Assembly (NCBI GenBank): GCA_030549335.1
Contig: CM060194.1
Coordinates: 21,330,171 to 21,394,170, forward strand
Direction: 5' to 3'
DNA length: 64,000 nucleotides
Origin: Pontederia crassipes
Taxonomy: Eukaryota; Streptophyta; Magnoliopsida; Commelinales; Pontederiaceae
The notes under the pieces are model-generated. The model did not search any database, had not been told where the DNA came from, and saw only the letters and a list, made by a program, of their open reading frames with translations. The translations under genes and the position numbers were made by a program. Below, piece by piece: positions 47,198-59,971 of the stretch. The stretch's first letter is position 1. Each line of letters opens with the position of its first letter.

Positions 47198-50100
47198 CTA
47201 GTCGTCAGGGTCCATTTCGTCATCTGGCTCTGAGGGTCTATTAATGTCAACTCTGCTACCATTATCAGAGTCACTGTGCCCCTCTGCATCAGTATCATCT
47301 TCTGGCAACTCTCCATCCTCAATATCTTCATCTTTTGTACCAGAGAACTTCAAGGAATCTAAGGCAACTTTACGTTTCAAAGATTCAGGGCATTCATCCT
47401 CACCTCCATAGAGGACTTCACCATTCCTTCCCCTCACAGAGGAACTAGGGATGACAGGATCTATGGATGTCCGACAGGAGCACTCAGGAAATGGATGAGA
47501 AAGGAAGGACGAAGGTTTTGACAGTTGGGCCTCCCTAATAAATCCATCTACGCCCAAACTCTTATTCAGATGCTCGCGCACCAGCAATGTCCAGTTGTGC
47601 ATTGGATGGTACAAATTATCACCTATGGTGCTGAAGAGCCCAAAAAGAGTTTTCCTGGTAGAAGATAAATCAATAATTAAAGCATCAGCAGATTAATAAG
47701 GTGGTTTTAAAATATAACGGTATCAATTGCTTAATACGGATGGATAATGCATAGTATTTCCTCTTACAGGAAAGTGTAGACATGATATCACAGTAATCAT
47801 TTTGGAGTGACGCTTGTGTCAAGTAACGAGAGCTTGCAAACATCTTGTTTCATTTCTCAATAGTAAGTTTACCTGTCCGGTCGATAAGTAACTCCAGAGG
47901 CTGAATGGTACAGACGGTGCCCCATAACCAAACTTGAAAAGTCAGGCCAACCACTTCCATCATTGTTGAAACCAGGGAAGAATGCATCAGCTTCAAGGGA
48001 AACATAATAATCAAGAGCATCCCACAGTACCCGATGTGCTTGCATTCTCAGATCCATTGGTAATGGTTCTGGTTCTTCCTCAGTCTCAGCAACCCAACCA
48101 TACCAACCTTCCTTCTCGTGTTGATAAAAAGGTCTGGCCGGAGGAGGAGGAAGGGGCCTAGGGCGAGGACCAGCTCTCTTCCACTCTTCAATCAGTTCTT
48201 TCTCACTTTTTGCAGGTGGGGGATGAGGCAGATGAAGAGGGAGAGGATATTCTGGTCCAATCGAATTTAATAGTTCTTTCTTGTGACACAGCAAAGTACG
48301 GTCTACCACATTTGTGTACATAGCTCGCAAAGGAACTAGAACCCTCTGCCCTCCAAATATCTCAGAACCAGCCAAGTAAATTATCGTATCCGGAGGATAC
48401 CCAATTGCCCTAAGAAGAAGGCCAACCTACAAGAAGATCATCTCAATGAACTAACCTTGTTAAGTAAAAATCTTAATGATGAGAGAAGACAAAGTAATCA
48501 CAAGAAATAACACGAAAATGCTACAATTAGACCAACAGGCGGGAGAGTTTTTTTTTAAACTGAAAGACAAGAAAGCAGTTATATCGGACAGTCAGCCTGA
48601 AAATAATTGCACGAGAAAGAATAAAATCAATTCATCTTCAAGTATTATGTAGATGCAGAGTTCCATATTTGTCACTGACTGCAGAATGCTTTTTATCTCA
48701 CTAAAAGATAACTTGAACAACCAACTAGAAGGTTATATGATTAAGGTGACAAAACATTGCATGATACTTTTCATAGATGATATAAATTATTTTTCTCCAA
48801 ACCCCAAGGTCAGTTACTTTTTAGATAAGTAACAAATAAGATGTCAGATATCAAAGAACAATTGCAGGTAAATAATTAAAATGTCATAAAATAACAGAAG
48901 CATGCATTGAAGAGAAACAGATCTTAACCAATAGTTAAAAGGAATGGTGGATGGCGACCTGGTTACACTTGTGCTCTCACCAGGACACACAAGGTACTGA
49001 ATGAGATGTCTGATGGTGTCCCTGATTCATGCATTGCATGTACGGGCTTACCAACTCACATAACTTCTTCATTTTTCTTTTTGATTTTTTTTCCATAACA
49101 TAATTTAACTATTGAGTATACATATGTCAAAACTGTTTATTATGATGTCTCAAACAAAATTATACATCACATGTGTGCTCCCCAATTCTGAGGTAAAGGG
49201 AAAACCATTATGTATGATTAACTATAATGGAAACAAGTGAGCAAGACCCTACTTCTGGCATGACAGCACATTTCTTAGACAAACAAAAACAAAATATCAG
49301 ATATCGAAAACCATACAGATGGTGAATAATTATAGATTGACATGCCAGAAAGTATCAGAAACATAATTCATGTGAAGAAAACAAGTGAGTAAGACACCTC
49401 TTCAGGCATGAAGGGACAAGAACCATTAATCTTTCGATCCATTGAGTCAACATTAAGATCTTCATGTATTTTTCCTTGTTTGATCAGTTGCTTTCTTCTG
49501 TATTGTATAAGCTCAGTATGCACATCCTAGCCCAGACCAAAGAGAAAATGTCAATGAGGAAGATTGCATAATCTAAAATGGAAATAGAAAACCTCTGTGA
49601 TAAAATCAAAATCAAATAACAAACATAATCCTTGGACCACAGAGATGCAAAGGAAGAAAAGACAAGAAAATTATGTTCTCAAAGTTTTTTTCTTTTGAGA
49701 GAGGGACTATGTGATTGAAGTTGGAAAATCAGAAATTTCATTTCAACCTGGAAAAGCTCAGCACAACCATGGAATGCAAGGGTGTCCCTGATAAGACCAG
49801 GGTGATATGACATATATGGACCAGATGCTCGTAACCTGTAAAATGATGAAAAAAAGAAATTCATACTGGAAATTTCAATTATGAAGTGTGATGAATAACA
49901 TGTCAAAATTGACAGGTGAATGATCCGATGAGACTTCATCCAACAGTTTTGATGTAAGGATATCATACTTCAGCTACAGATTTCTCTACACGACTGATTC
50001 TTAAACTTCATTTTTTCATGGAGCTGCTAAATTTTATTTGGCATGACCAAGCTAAGAACATTACCTTTGAACCATCTGATTGCCAAGTGCCCGAATTTCA

Positions 50101-53100
50101 CGGCGGAACTGAAGAGCATGGAAGGCAACCCTGCACCTAAGTCTCTGGTATTCAACCATGCTTTCTGGGAGCATAGACTAAAAAAACAAAGAAAAGATAA
50201 TAAAAAATGAGAAATTATAAGATTCTGCATGAAAAACAAGGAACATGTCTGAATAGCAAAGATTAAGGTAGGGACAGAATTAACCCGAAGGTTTAGGGGT
50301 CCCCAAGGGGAATCCGTCTTAGGTCCCCCGAACTCAGGGATTTTTCTCCCTGCAGAGATGAGGTTGGAGGCCATATTTACCCCAAATGGATTTCAGGGTC
50401 GGGGATGGGTGTCCTTGCCCCGCAGGGATTCCCACCCGCCATTCTTTATGTATGCCCTTTTAAGAATTTTACAACTTATATATATAGAGAGTGAGAGAGA
50501 CAACCCTGATGCCCTAGCCATCCTCTTTCCTCCATTGTCCTAAGACTCAAGATGAACTAGATGTGGTGATGCCCTAAATTTCACAAGAAAATCTGCTGCT
50601 CTGCACAGTCGAGTGAAGTCCACAGAGGAACAGTAGCACGGCTTCAAGTCCTGACCTCCACTGGCCCCTTCTCCTCCAGTTGTCCTTCACAGCTCCAAGT
50701 TGCTGCTGGTTGTTGCTTTTCTCTGGTCGTTGCAGGCCATCTCCTGCTGCCACTGGATGTTGCAGTTGTTTGCCGCTTTGCCCTCACCCTCTCCTTGGAG
50801 TTCTCTTTATTTCATTTCAGGAATTATGATTTCTTTCCAGAAATCAGAAATGCTGAATTTCTTATTTCTGAAATGAAATCAGTAGAAATCAAGCATTCTG
50901 ATTTCTGAAATGAAATCAGAATTTCCTGATTTCTAAAATGAAATAAATAAAATTTAGAAATTCTGATTTCAGAAATCAGTTCTGATTTTCCAAATCAGAA
51001 TTTCTGAATTCTCCTGAAATTATAATTTCTGATTTCTCACAAATCATATTTCTGAATTCAAACTTCTGAGAAATCAAATTTGATTTCTGAAATGAAACCA
51101 GAAATTGGGTTTTAATGATTTATGCTGAAGTTTGATTTCAACAGAAACAAAATTGTTTGTAATTCTCATGTTTCTAATGTATTTTTTTTTTCTTTTTGTC
51201 AAAATGAGCCAAATGCTAGGAGATAATATATTGATACTCCTGTGGGAAGCAACCAAGTAACTCCTACATTATCTCAAAATCAAGAAACAGCAAGTACAAG
51301 AAGTTAATGAGGTTACTCAAGAAGTTCAGGGACAGAAAATAAAAGTGAAGAGAAAAGTTCAAATAAGCAAGGATTAACTTCAATGGCATGGACACACTTT
51401 CATTGAAAAAAAAGAAAGATGGCAAGTTTAAGGCTTTGTGGGAGAAAATTGGATGGGGAGACTAGGAATGGCACTAAACACTTGCACTATCACATAAGAG
51501 CATGTAAGTTTCACACCAAGAGAGGCCCTAAGCAATCAATTCTCAAAACTTTGGCTGCATCAAGTTGCGCAGGAGATAAAGATGACACGTTTATTATCGG
51601 CAATTATTCATTTAATTGCAATTATTCATTTAAACATGCAATTGTAATACATGAATATTCACTTGGACTGGTTGATCGTCGTGGATTTAAGAGGTTTTGT
51701 GGTACAATGCAATCTTTGTTCAAACTGGTTTCTCATAAGTCATGATACCATAAAGAGTGGCGTAAAAAATTATACGGAAATGAGAAGTCCAAGGTGTCAA
51801 AAATTCTTGTATAAAAATTCAAGTTGGGTTGTTATAAATACAGTCATTCAGGCGTCAAATAATTAAAATAAAGGGTACATGATGTTTTGGTTGAGTGCTT
51901 GTTTGATTGGAAGTTGGATAAAAAAAATTGCCAAACCTTATCGGTGGACAACTGTAAGAAAATGATGCCATGATTGGGTGTATTTTTGACAAGATTCCAT
52001 CTGGTTCTTTCATTTTGCGAGGAACCTTTTGTGATGTTGTGCTAATAATATATTGAATTTAATTGTTACAGATGGGTCATCTACAATTACACCTACTTTA
52101 GAAAATAGTATAGTGTTGCCTATTGGGTTGCAACACCAAAGTGAGGAAAGATTTGAAGACAGATGTACATAATTGGACAATGCATACTCTAAGAAGCTCA
52201 TTCAAGATTATAAGACTAAATGGAATTTGACACATTTGATTATTGCTTCTGCCCTGCCATACAAAGTGGCCCTTTATCACTTAAAACATTGTGAACTTGA
52301 ATCTTGGCTTACTTCTCCTAATGAAGTCATTGGGAAAATGGTTTAAAGCATGATACAAAAGTTTGATATTGGATCATGATTGATGTTGTGATGGAAATAG
52401 GAGCATTTTTGGATCCTAGATACAAGATGAAATTGTTAAATTATTTTTTTCCACTTATATATGGAAGTTAATGCACTAATGAATTGATCAAGTGAAAGTT
52501 ATGTGAAGATTTTGATTACTAGAACCAAACAAAGGATAAAAGGACAGCCTCTAACTGTGATTCAACTTCATCTCAATTTTTGATGGAAGTGTGCGTGTGT
52601 CTTCCTGTAAATAAACCAAATGCTTGGGAATGTGATTATATCCAATTTGCACAAGATATTTCCTTGGAGAACAACTTGAAGTTCGAATTAGAAAGCTACT
52701 TAGAGGAGTTTGTTTTGCTTTCAAAGCCGAACAAAATATTTGACATATTGGGTTATTGAAAATAGCCGACCCCACCTAGTGGGATAAGGCTTTGTTGTTG
52801 TATTGGGTTATTGGAAACCAATTGGAGCGAAGTATCCAACTTCGCAAAGAATTTCCAAAGATATTATGCCATTCCTATTTCAACTGTTGCACTGGAGTCT
52901 GCCTTTGGTACTGGAAGTTTGTGCCACATCATAGCAATTTGAGTGAAAAGAATGTAGAAGCATTAATGTGTTGCCAAGATTGGTTGATGCACTAATGAAG
53001 GTATAAATTTATGTTTGAGTATTATTTATGTTTACTTTAAGCTAAAGCTAAACTCCGCCTATATTTTATAGCCGGTCCCAAGCCCGGATAAAGGAGGAGG

Positions 53101-56061
53101 GTTGTGTTAGGCCCCGACAGCCAGCATAAAATCCTGTCGAATCTTATGAACATGGATCAACGAATAGAGCGGAATGGCGTCGTATGATCCATGTAGCCGA
53201 CCCCACCTAGTGGGATAAGGCTTTGTTGTTGTTGTTGTTTAAGCTAAAGCTAGATGTTATACTTTCATATGTTAGGTTCTTCAAAAAGAAAGTCTCAGCT
53301 TCAAACCATTGATGATGATGAAGATGTTGATTGGGAATATAGTAAAAGAATGACCGTTAAATAATACTTTTTCCTATTTTCGAAATAGTAACATTAATTG
53401 ATAACTTATCTCTGCACTACAATCTAGCAAAACTTGGTCAATAAATGATGTTGAAATGTCCCCTTCTTTCAGATCCCCTCTTTCTCAGACCAGTGCATCT
53501 CGGAGCTGCTAGCACTCCATCAGATGATCACCCCCTTCTTGCAGGACCCCTCCTGTTGGGTATGGTTATTGCAGTCTTTCTCAGCCCACAATCTCCATTT
53601 GCAGCTCCTCCCCGCCACTTCTATCTCTGAGGAGATCCAGACGGGCTGTAGACTTATTTGGCGCATGCGGGTACAAGTCAAGATCTTTGTTTGGCTTAGA
53701 AAACGTACAGAACGAGATGGACACTCCACGCTCTGGGCAATGAGGCAGAGGACATCATTCATTTATTCTTTGAGTGCTCTGTATCCCAGGAGATTTGGCG
53801 GCAGACGAGCACCATGAATGCATTCCCATCTATGGCGGAGGCGTTCTGACAACCACTCCGCGGTCTCGTCAGATGGGTGGCAGAGTTGGAGAGCATTGTT
53901 GGCGACTTTTTTGGTCAATACCTAGGCCATTTGGCTCCAGCGCAACAAGCAATTTTTTGTGGGGAGTAATGTCAGAGAGTGTTGTACACCATGTTTCCTT
54001 TCTTCTTTGGGAGTGGGGTTTTGGGTAGGCACTACTCATTTCCTTTGTGCCGCTCTCTTCATGAAAGACCATGCTTGTACATGATGACATCTTCATAGTT
54101 ATATATACATTGATGACAACCGCAAGTTTGGCAGTCATCCTTTTTCTCCTAAAAAAAATGTAGTATGACAAGGCTCAATATGCTTTCAAGCTCCACTTCC
54201 TAGAAATTGTTGTGGTACCAAGTAGTCAACAAATACACTCCTACAATTTCTACCTCTTGTCATATGCTCAGTAGTTACAGCTTCCTCGAGCAAGATCATC
54301 TGTACATACCCCTAAATTGTATTTAGATAAATAAGTAGATATCAAAGGAAACATTGTTGATGAATGATTTGGTTAGACAACAGCAATCGAATATCTTCAA
54401 AAACTCATAGTAGTTTGAATATATTCTAAAGGTAACATTCTTGTGAATCTAACTAAAACAAATTACTATTGGAAATTTGTTCTTTTCTTTAATCTGGTTT
54501 CTCAACAGATTATAATGTTTTAAGATTTCAAGGACTAGGGTAAAATGGACGTCTAGAAGACTTACTAAATACTATTAGGGAAATAAACTAGTGACAGAAA
54601 CTAAGATCCAAAGGTAAAAGGAAAATCTAGAAGAAGTCATACCTCAAGGCATCCACCATGACTAATTATTAATCTAACCACTTTAGATTGCCTAAATTTG
54701 GGTAGGACTTCTCTGAGATAGAAACTAGGGGAAACTGGTCTTTTGAGTGATATTGTTGGAAACTTAGCCCTTTTTCTAGCGTCCTTGAAATCGTCTGGCA
54801 GACTCTTTACAATGATTACATCATCAGAAAGTGCTGAAATGAACTGATCCTCATCATAAATATATGAAAAACTCTTGAACCTAGGGCTGCAAAACAATAG
54901 AATGATCAATTATGGATCTACAATATGACATCAAAGTGTTAAATGCACATTTACAGTAATCGTTACCGCGAACCTGATTCCTTTCGAGCGTAAACTTTGC
55001 TCGATCTCTGGAATGACAAGTGTTGCATTTAGTAACCTTGAAATGGCAACAAGATCACAGATCTGAAAAGGCACAGAATATATTACTGCTTTCTGCCATA
55101 GAAAAAAGTAACAAGCTTTCTGGCCTGGAGAAAACCTACCGAAGTTCTTATCTTTTCAAATCCTCCATATATCTTTGCATATATGAAACCATTCTGCTGC
55201 TGTGGAACTGTATAAGAGAAATGATGTAGGAAATTACTTCACAACATTGCCAACACAAAGGGCAACATAAGAGTATCATGACCACACAATTTATATGCTA
55301 GACCAAGCTTCCAAAAGCTGCAATCACCAACATTTCATAGCATGCTTGGTAACATACTCCAATTATTATGTAAGGTATATGGAGAACCAGCAGTCCTCGT
55401 AAACAAATTAACCATTACATATTGCTCTCCTAGCAGGAAAATTGTAGTACAATTCAGTCTGCCTTCAAATCCCAATGAAGAATTATAGTTCCTTTTTTTA
55501 ATTTTCCACACCAAACAAGAAATGACAACACAAAGAATGAAAATTCATGCTTAGAAAGGAAATGGTGTACCAAAGGTATAAAACTGCATGCATATAAAAC
55601 ATCAGAAAGATATGTTCCTTATGATACCAGGATAGGAACTCCTCGGAAGATTGTATGGTTGGAGGGCCTCAAAGGATCTCAGAGGACCCCATAATTTCCG
55701 GTACCGTATCTTCTGTAAATGAAACAAAAATTTATCAACCAAAACTCTCATTGCAATTAAAAGAAACAACAAAATCTCATGAAGTAAACTTTTTTCAAGA
55801 GAATTTAAATAAGTTAAAGCACAATATTGAGATTCCAAATCAATTTCCAACATGCATGCAATAAGTAACTAACATATATAAGCATTTACATAGTTAGCAA
55901 TAGCATACATGTCCAAAAGGGTAAAGATCATCTGGTCGCAACTTGTATTGTATAAAATCCCCTGATGAATAATTTGCAAGTAGAAGGTGCACAAACAACG
56001 AGAACACTGATAAGACTATCCCCACAAATGCAGCCAATTTGAACTTGCTCTTGAGGAACAT
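47198..56061 (-). CDS. O-fucosyltransferase-family protein, 10 coding exons
   Basis: Exons in transcript order are 55909-56061, 55628-55712, 55140-55207, 54974-55062, 54643-54886, 50065-50177, 49748-49835, 49398-49526, 47873-48426 and 47198-47654. They sum to 1980 bases with every phase matching, giving 659 aa. The product is a type II membrane protein, presumably in the Golgi: short basic N-terminus (MFLKSKFK), then a hydrophobic segment at about residues 9-30 (FVGIVLSVFSLFVHLLL). Plant O-FucT blocks follow: QQQNGFIYAKIYGGFEKIR, ICDLVAISRLLNATLVIPEI, YIYDEDQFISAL, YHPGLIRDTLAFHGCAELFQ, DVHTELIQYRR, PEEVGLLLRAIGYPPDTIIY and GSEIFGGQRVLVPL. A Pro-rich loop (LPHPPP, LPPPPARPFY) and an acidic tail complete it. 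Sugar acceptor and reaction are unproven for most family members. Intron 5 (50178-54642) is swollen by transposons. All splice sites are GT...AG. Confidence 0.95.
50280..50480. other. GC-rich island inside intron 5 (possible MITE)
   Basis: Blocks such as AGGGGTCCCCAAGGGGAATCC and GTCGGGGATGGGTGTCC then CCCGCAGGGATTCCCACCCG resemble the inverted G/C blocks of some hAT-type MITEs. Paired ends and a target duplication were not found. Confidence 0.3.
50815..51120. repeat. Cluster of short palindromic GAAATCAGAATTTCTGATTTC-like motifs
   Basis: About 300 bp made almost wholly of interleaved ATTTCTGA / TCAGAAAT motifs in both directions. It lies just upstream of the decayed hAT transposase, so it may be the subterminal binding region of that transposon. 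Confidence 0.65.
51370..53025 (+). pseudogene. hAT transposase remnant
   Basis: An N-terminal BED zinc-finger-like segment (CGRKLDGETRNGTKHLHYHI then RACKF, near 51440) is followed by VIHEYSLGLVDRRGFKRFC, KLVSH and a KNSS.VV block. The C-terminal dimerisation region reappears near 52815-53000 (YWKPIGAKYPTSQRISKDIM, then SNLSEKNVEALMCCQDW). These are hallmarks of plant hAT transposases of the RICESLEEPER type. Frameshifts and stops are frequent, and a SINE fragment interrupts it at 52763. It lies in intron 5 of the O-fucosyltransferase gene, antisense to it. Confidence 0.8.
52763..52800 (+). mobile_element. 38-bp Au SINE 3' fragment with target duplication
   Basis: It holds only GCCGACCCCACCTAGTGGGA then TAAGGCTTTGTTGTTG. 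It is flanked by TATTGGGTTATTG at 52746-52758 and 52801-52813, a 13-bp perfect repeat. It is an extremely 5'-truncated insertion into the hAT transposase sequence. Confidence 0.8.
53051..53237 (+). mobile_element. Au-type SINE, near full length
   Basis: 187 bp with the CCAAGCCCGGATAAAGGAGG block, AGGCCCCGACAGCCAGC and the 3' end CCCCACCTAGTGGGATAAGG then TTGTTG repeats. A perfect 15-bp target duplication, TTTAAGCTAAAGCTA, lies at 53036-53050 and 53238-53252. Confidence 0.88.
53440..54158 (+). mobile_element. L1-type LINE, 5'-truncated 3' end
   Basis: The zf-RVT region of plant LINEs is visible in broken frames (LIWRMRVQVKIFVWL near 53660, EDIIHLFFECSVSQEIWRQT near 53750). It ends in an A8 tract at 54150-54157. 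It sits in intron 5 of the O-fucosyltransferase gene, in opposite orientation. Confidence 0.75.
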
Positions 56062-56534
56062 CTTAAAGGACAGCTAGCATTGCAAACCCTGCAGATAAAT
56101 ACTTATTAGAAAGATTATACCAATAAACAGAGGGCATCTACGTTTGCAGCAAATACTTATGAAGAAAAGTCCACGAAAAAAATGATGAAGAAAAGATAAA
56201 GACCATTGCCCCATATGATAAGTCCATCAGCATAGCATAGAAACATAGACAACAGAGAGGAATCAGAACAATGACGAAAGAGATACAAAAGTGCATGAAA
56301 GTTCTAACTTATAATCAACGGTTCATAAAAGTATAACATTTTCAATTAAAATCATTCATGTAAGCAATCATAAATAAGCAAGTTTACATCCTTGTTAATT
56401 ACCTGAAAAATGTTTGTGAGGTGTGAGAAATGAGCAATTTAAAACCATGTGCATATGTTTATGGCATGCTTGCATAAAAAACATTGTTTCTTCATTTTTT
56501 GCAGAAGTTATCAGCCATAATCTCAGGGGATTTT

Positions 56535-56577
56535 AGCCGACCCCACCTAGTGGGATAAGGCCTTGTTGTTGTTGTTG
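56535..56577 (+). mobile_element. Au SINE 3' fragment
   Basis: AGCCGACCCCACCTAGTGGG then ATAAGGCCTTGTTG with TTG repeats. Only the 3' end is present. It lies in the 5' UTR intron of the O-fucosyltransferase gene. Target duplication is unclear. Confidence 0.7.
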
Positions 56578-58925
56578 TAGTATAATCATCATCATAATAA
56601 CTTCCTTACTATTATCATCATCGTGATACTACCGATCTTTACGGCTCACTTGGGCAAATTCTCCAGTAATGCTCATCATTCCCATGGTTTTCTTGGGTGA
56701 ATCTACAACTATGAATTAACCATATTTCATGATTCAAGACACTCATTTCCTGTTTTCTTATACAATTCTTATCATGTTGCCATTTTGTCACTTTTCTTCA
56801 TACCACACTTATCATTTTGCCAGTTTGGCATATGGTTGTCTTATATGGCTCTTTTCATGTCGCCAATTACACTTAAAGCTAAACTGCCCCTATGGTCTGT
56901 TTGGAATTAGATCAAATTGACAATATCTCAAAATCTCACTTCACACAGTTTTATTCCATGACCATTCATGATTTTTTTCCAAAGGAAAGAAGGATCACTA
57001 GCAAGGTGGTGATCATCCAGAATCTCATTGACACAAATGTTCGTCTACATACAGCCCAAAACTAGCACAGTACATTGCCCATGCATGATATGTCAACCGC
57101 ATTTTCATCAATAGAAAAATATACATATGCACAAGTCTGAATAGCTTTGCAAGAAGCCAATATTCATTCACATTTTCTTCTCAAAAAATATTCATTCACA
57201 TTTTGGTCATATAATCAATTTCAAACATCATATTTCATGTCATCTCATCAAAACAACAGCATTCCGCCCAATAATTCATTTGCAAGCATGCATGATAAAG
57301 CATATTAATGAAATACTATACTCCAGGTAGAGCAATGTTATTGATGGCAATGTGTATTCATTCTACTTAAATCCATTCAAGTCTTATATGATAAAACTCT
57401 GAAGTCATGCGTGCTTGAGCAAGAGTAGTACTAAGATGGATGACTTCTTGGGAAGTCATTGTGTTGCACCTCTTTTTAGAAAAATACCCCTAAAAAGCCT
57501 TCTTCTATGATATCACTTATCTGAATCTGATTTCAATCAGTCAATCTATAAGTAATTTGATAAAGGAAATTTCGGTTTCCAATTTATTTTATTCTCATTT
57601 AATATTTCAATTCAATAATTCTATACAGATCTAAGTAAAAGCAACTACATCATTGCCTTAAAAAAAACTGCATCATTGTTTTTGAAAGGAATATTACAGC
57701 ATTTACATAAAATCTAAGTAATTTATTATTTCAGCAATAATTATATATTTTTACTTATTTATCAAAATACTCTTGAATAAATCATTAATGCACAATAAAC
57801 AACTTAAGGTTGATATGCTTCTCATTAGAGTTCAGATTTCCCTAATAATAGAAATTTTAATAGAATCATAATTACAGTATTTACTATACCTCCTTATCTT
57901 GTCTTTTTGCTACATATTACATCATTACAAGTTTGCACTACACAATTAGTAATAGTTACAATTAACTTATTTTTGAGTGGACATAACTATAACTAATAAC
58001 TAATACCTCTTGTTCCATCATATGCATGCCTATTATCAGCATTGTTACCATATAATAATAAGACACTAAGTTTAACTCTTAAAATCCTACAGATATGATG
58101 TATTCAGCCATACCACAAGATGCTATCGGTCAGCTAATTTCATGTAACAATGACTAATCAAATAAATATAAATATTCTGTTTCTCAAGCTTGCAGTCATT
58201 ACATACCAATGGGTATTAAATAAGATAGTAACATATACTTTCTTTAACCACTAGTCTCTTTTGGAGCTAAAATAATGGCATGAAGATGTTCATGTATTGG
58301 AAAAAGTAGAGTTTGGAACAAAAATTAATGTGTATAATCTACATGGTCCCATGGAGTCATACCCCAAAACTAAGCGAAACAATCAACTATTTCCTTCAGC
58401 CAGTCTTAGTTTTTCTTCTCGTCTTCATCTAGCTCGTGGACGGCTCCACTTCCAGTGAACTCCGATGACCAATGACAAGATTTAGCACTTCAAATCATCC
58501 CTATTTTATTTCAGTATCAAGAAAAGTTTCACATTTAGTGGTGATTCAAATAAATATCTATCACGCTGCCAAGACTCTTTCAACAGCAACATTTCATGCA
58601 CCTTACCATAACGACCTCCAGCGGATCATCCTTCGTTTTCTTTCCCCAGCGCTACGATCCACTAGAATCCGGCACTGAGGGATAAGATAGGAAAACCAAT
58701 CAAAACTTCTTTCAACTTCAAATACATCTACCTATTAGAAACTATTATGGAGGTTCTCGGCTCACCTGTTTAAGTGGTGACACCTTCGACCAGACTTTTT
58801 TTCCTCCGTTTTCCGGCGACTTACAACAAAAAACAGAGAACCAAAACCTAGATCCAAAAAGAAATCTGGCGTACAACTCTAAATGAATCCTCCAATAGCA
58901 AATGAAACCGTCACGAGCAACCTAC
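56578..58925. other. 5' UTR intron of the O-fucosyltransferase gene, no other feature seen
   Basis: AT-rich, with no coding sequence recognised on either strand. The assignment as intron rests on the donor at 58925 and the acceptor at 56089. Confidence 0.45.
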
Positions 58926-59160
58926 CTTCACCAGATCGACTTCAATCGTCGTCGTGTTCGTCGGCGGAACCTTGTCGGTTCAGTCAATCTGGGAGGAGAA
59001 ATGCTCGATCCCCAATTCCTCTCCTCCGATAGCCCGATCCCTCGACGAACCGATCACCGACAGCAGTCGTCCGCCGTCCACAGTTCCGGCGTCGTCGGCG
59101 ACAACAGCTGCGGCGGCTTGTTACCGAAGGGAGGAATGAAATGAGAGGAGAGAGCAGCAG
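58926..59160 (-). other. Probable non-coding first exon and promoter of the O-fucosyltransferase gene
   Basis: A GC-rich block ends at a strong donor on the minus strand (GGTGAAG, then GTAGGT, cut after 58926). It could join the acceptor CTGCAG just before 56088, giving a 5' UTR intron of about 2.8 kb and a leader piece at 56062-56088. The right edge is approximate. Short frames on the plus strand here are shadows. Confidence 0.5.
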
Positions 59161-59333
59161 CAGTCTTCTCTCTCCACCCTTAATACTTGCGATCTATTTT
59201 TTTTCTCGAAATCCCCGTGTCAGGCCATAGAAACCCGCCGGGTTGAACCGGGTCTGAAAACCGGTTTGTTCCGGTCCAAGACACTACCAAGATCAATTGA
59301 CAGAAAAATTGATGCCCCTGTCCTCGTCTTCTT

Positions 59334-59971
59334 GGGGTCGTTTGACAACGAGAATCAGATGTCCTATTAAGTTCTCGCAGTTCTAGTTGTGTTTGAATAA
59401 AGTGGAATTTGATGATGAAGAATAAAGTAATTGATGTGATAGAAAAAAATAGATGTGATGAATTAATTTTTTATGAGTTTTAGAATAAAAATTGATATTA
59501 TAAATATAAAATATTATTAATAAATAAAAACAAAAGTAAAAATTAAAAAATTTGTTCAAAAAATTTTCGTAAAAAAAATATATTACTTAAATATTAAGAA
59601 ATCATATTTTTAATAAATTATATATAGTAAAATATTAATTTTTTTAATCAAATAACAAGTAAAAAATAATATTATATTAATATGTTATAATAAATAATTT
59701 ATATTTAATAAATAAATTATTTTATAAGTTACACTTGTGTGAGAAAAAAATAAAAGGAAAAAAATGAATAAATGAAATTGAAAAAAAAAATAACACGTCA
59801 ACTTCAAAAAAAAAAAGCAAAAGATGCTACAGTACTAGTTCCACCATGGGTCACGTGATCTTTTTTTGGAACTAATTCCGTTTCGAATTTCGTCAAACGT
59901 CTCGACATTTGACGAAACCGACTCAAATCAGGTGGAACCAGACGCCTGGTTCCAATTGTCAAACAGCCTCC
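59334..59971. mobile_element. Probable hAT-type MITE
   Basis: The left end GGGGTCGTTTGACAACGAGA and the right end read inward, GGAGGCTGTTTGACAATTGG, form an imperfect inverted repeat. The interior is AT-rich and non-coding. No convincing 8-bp target duplication was found. Confidence 0.45.
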
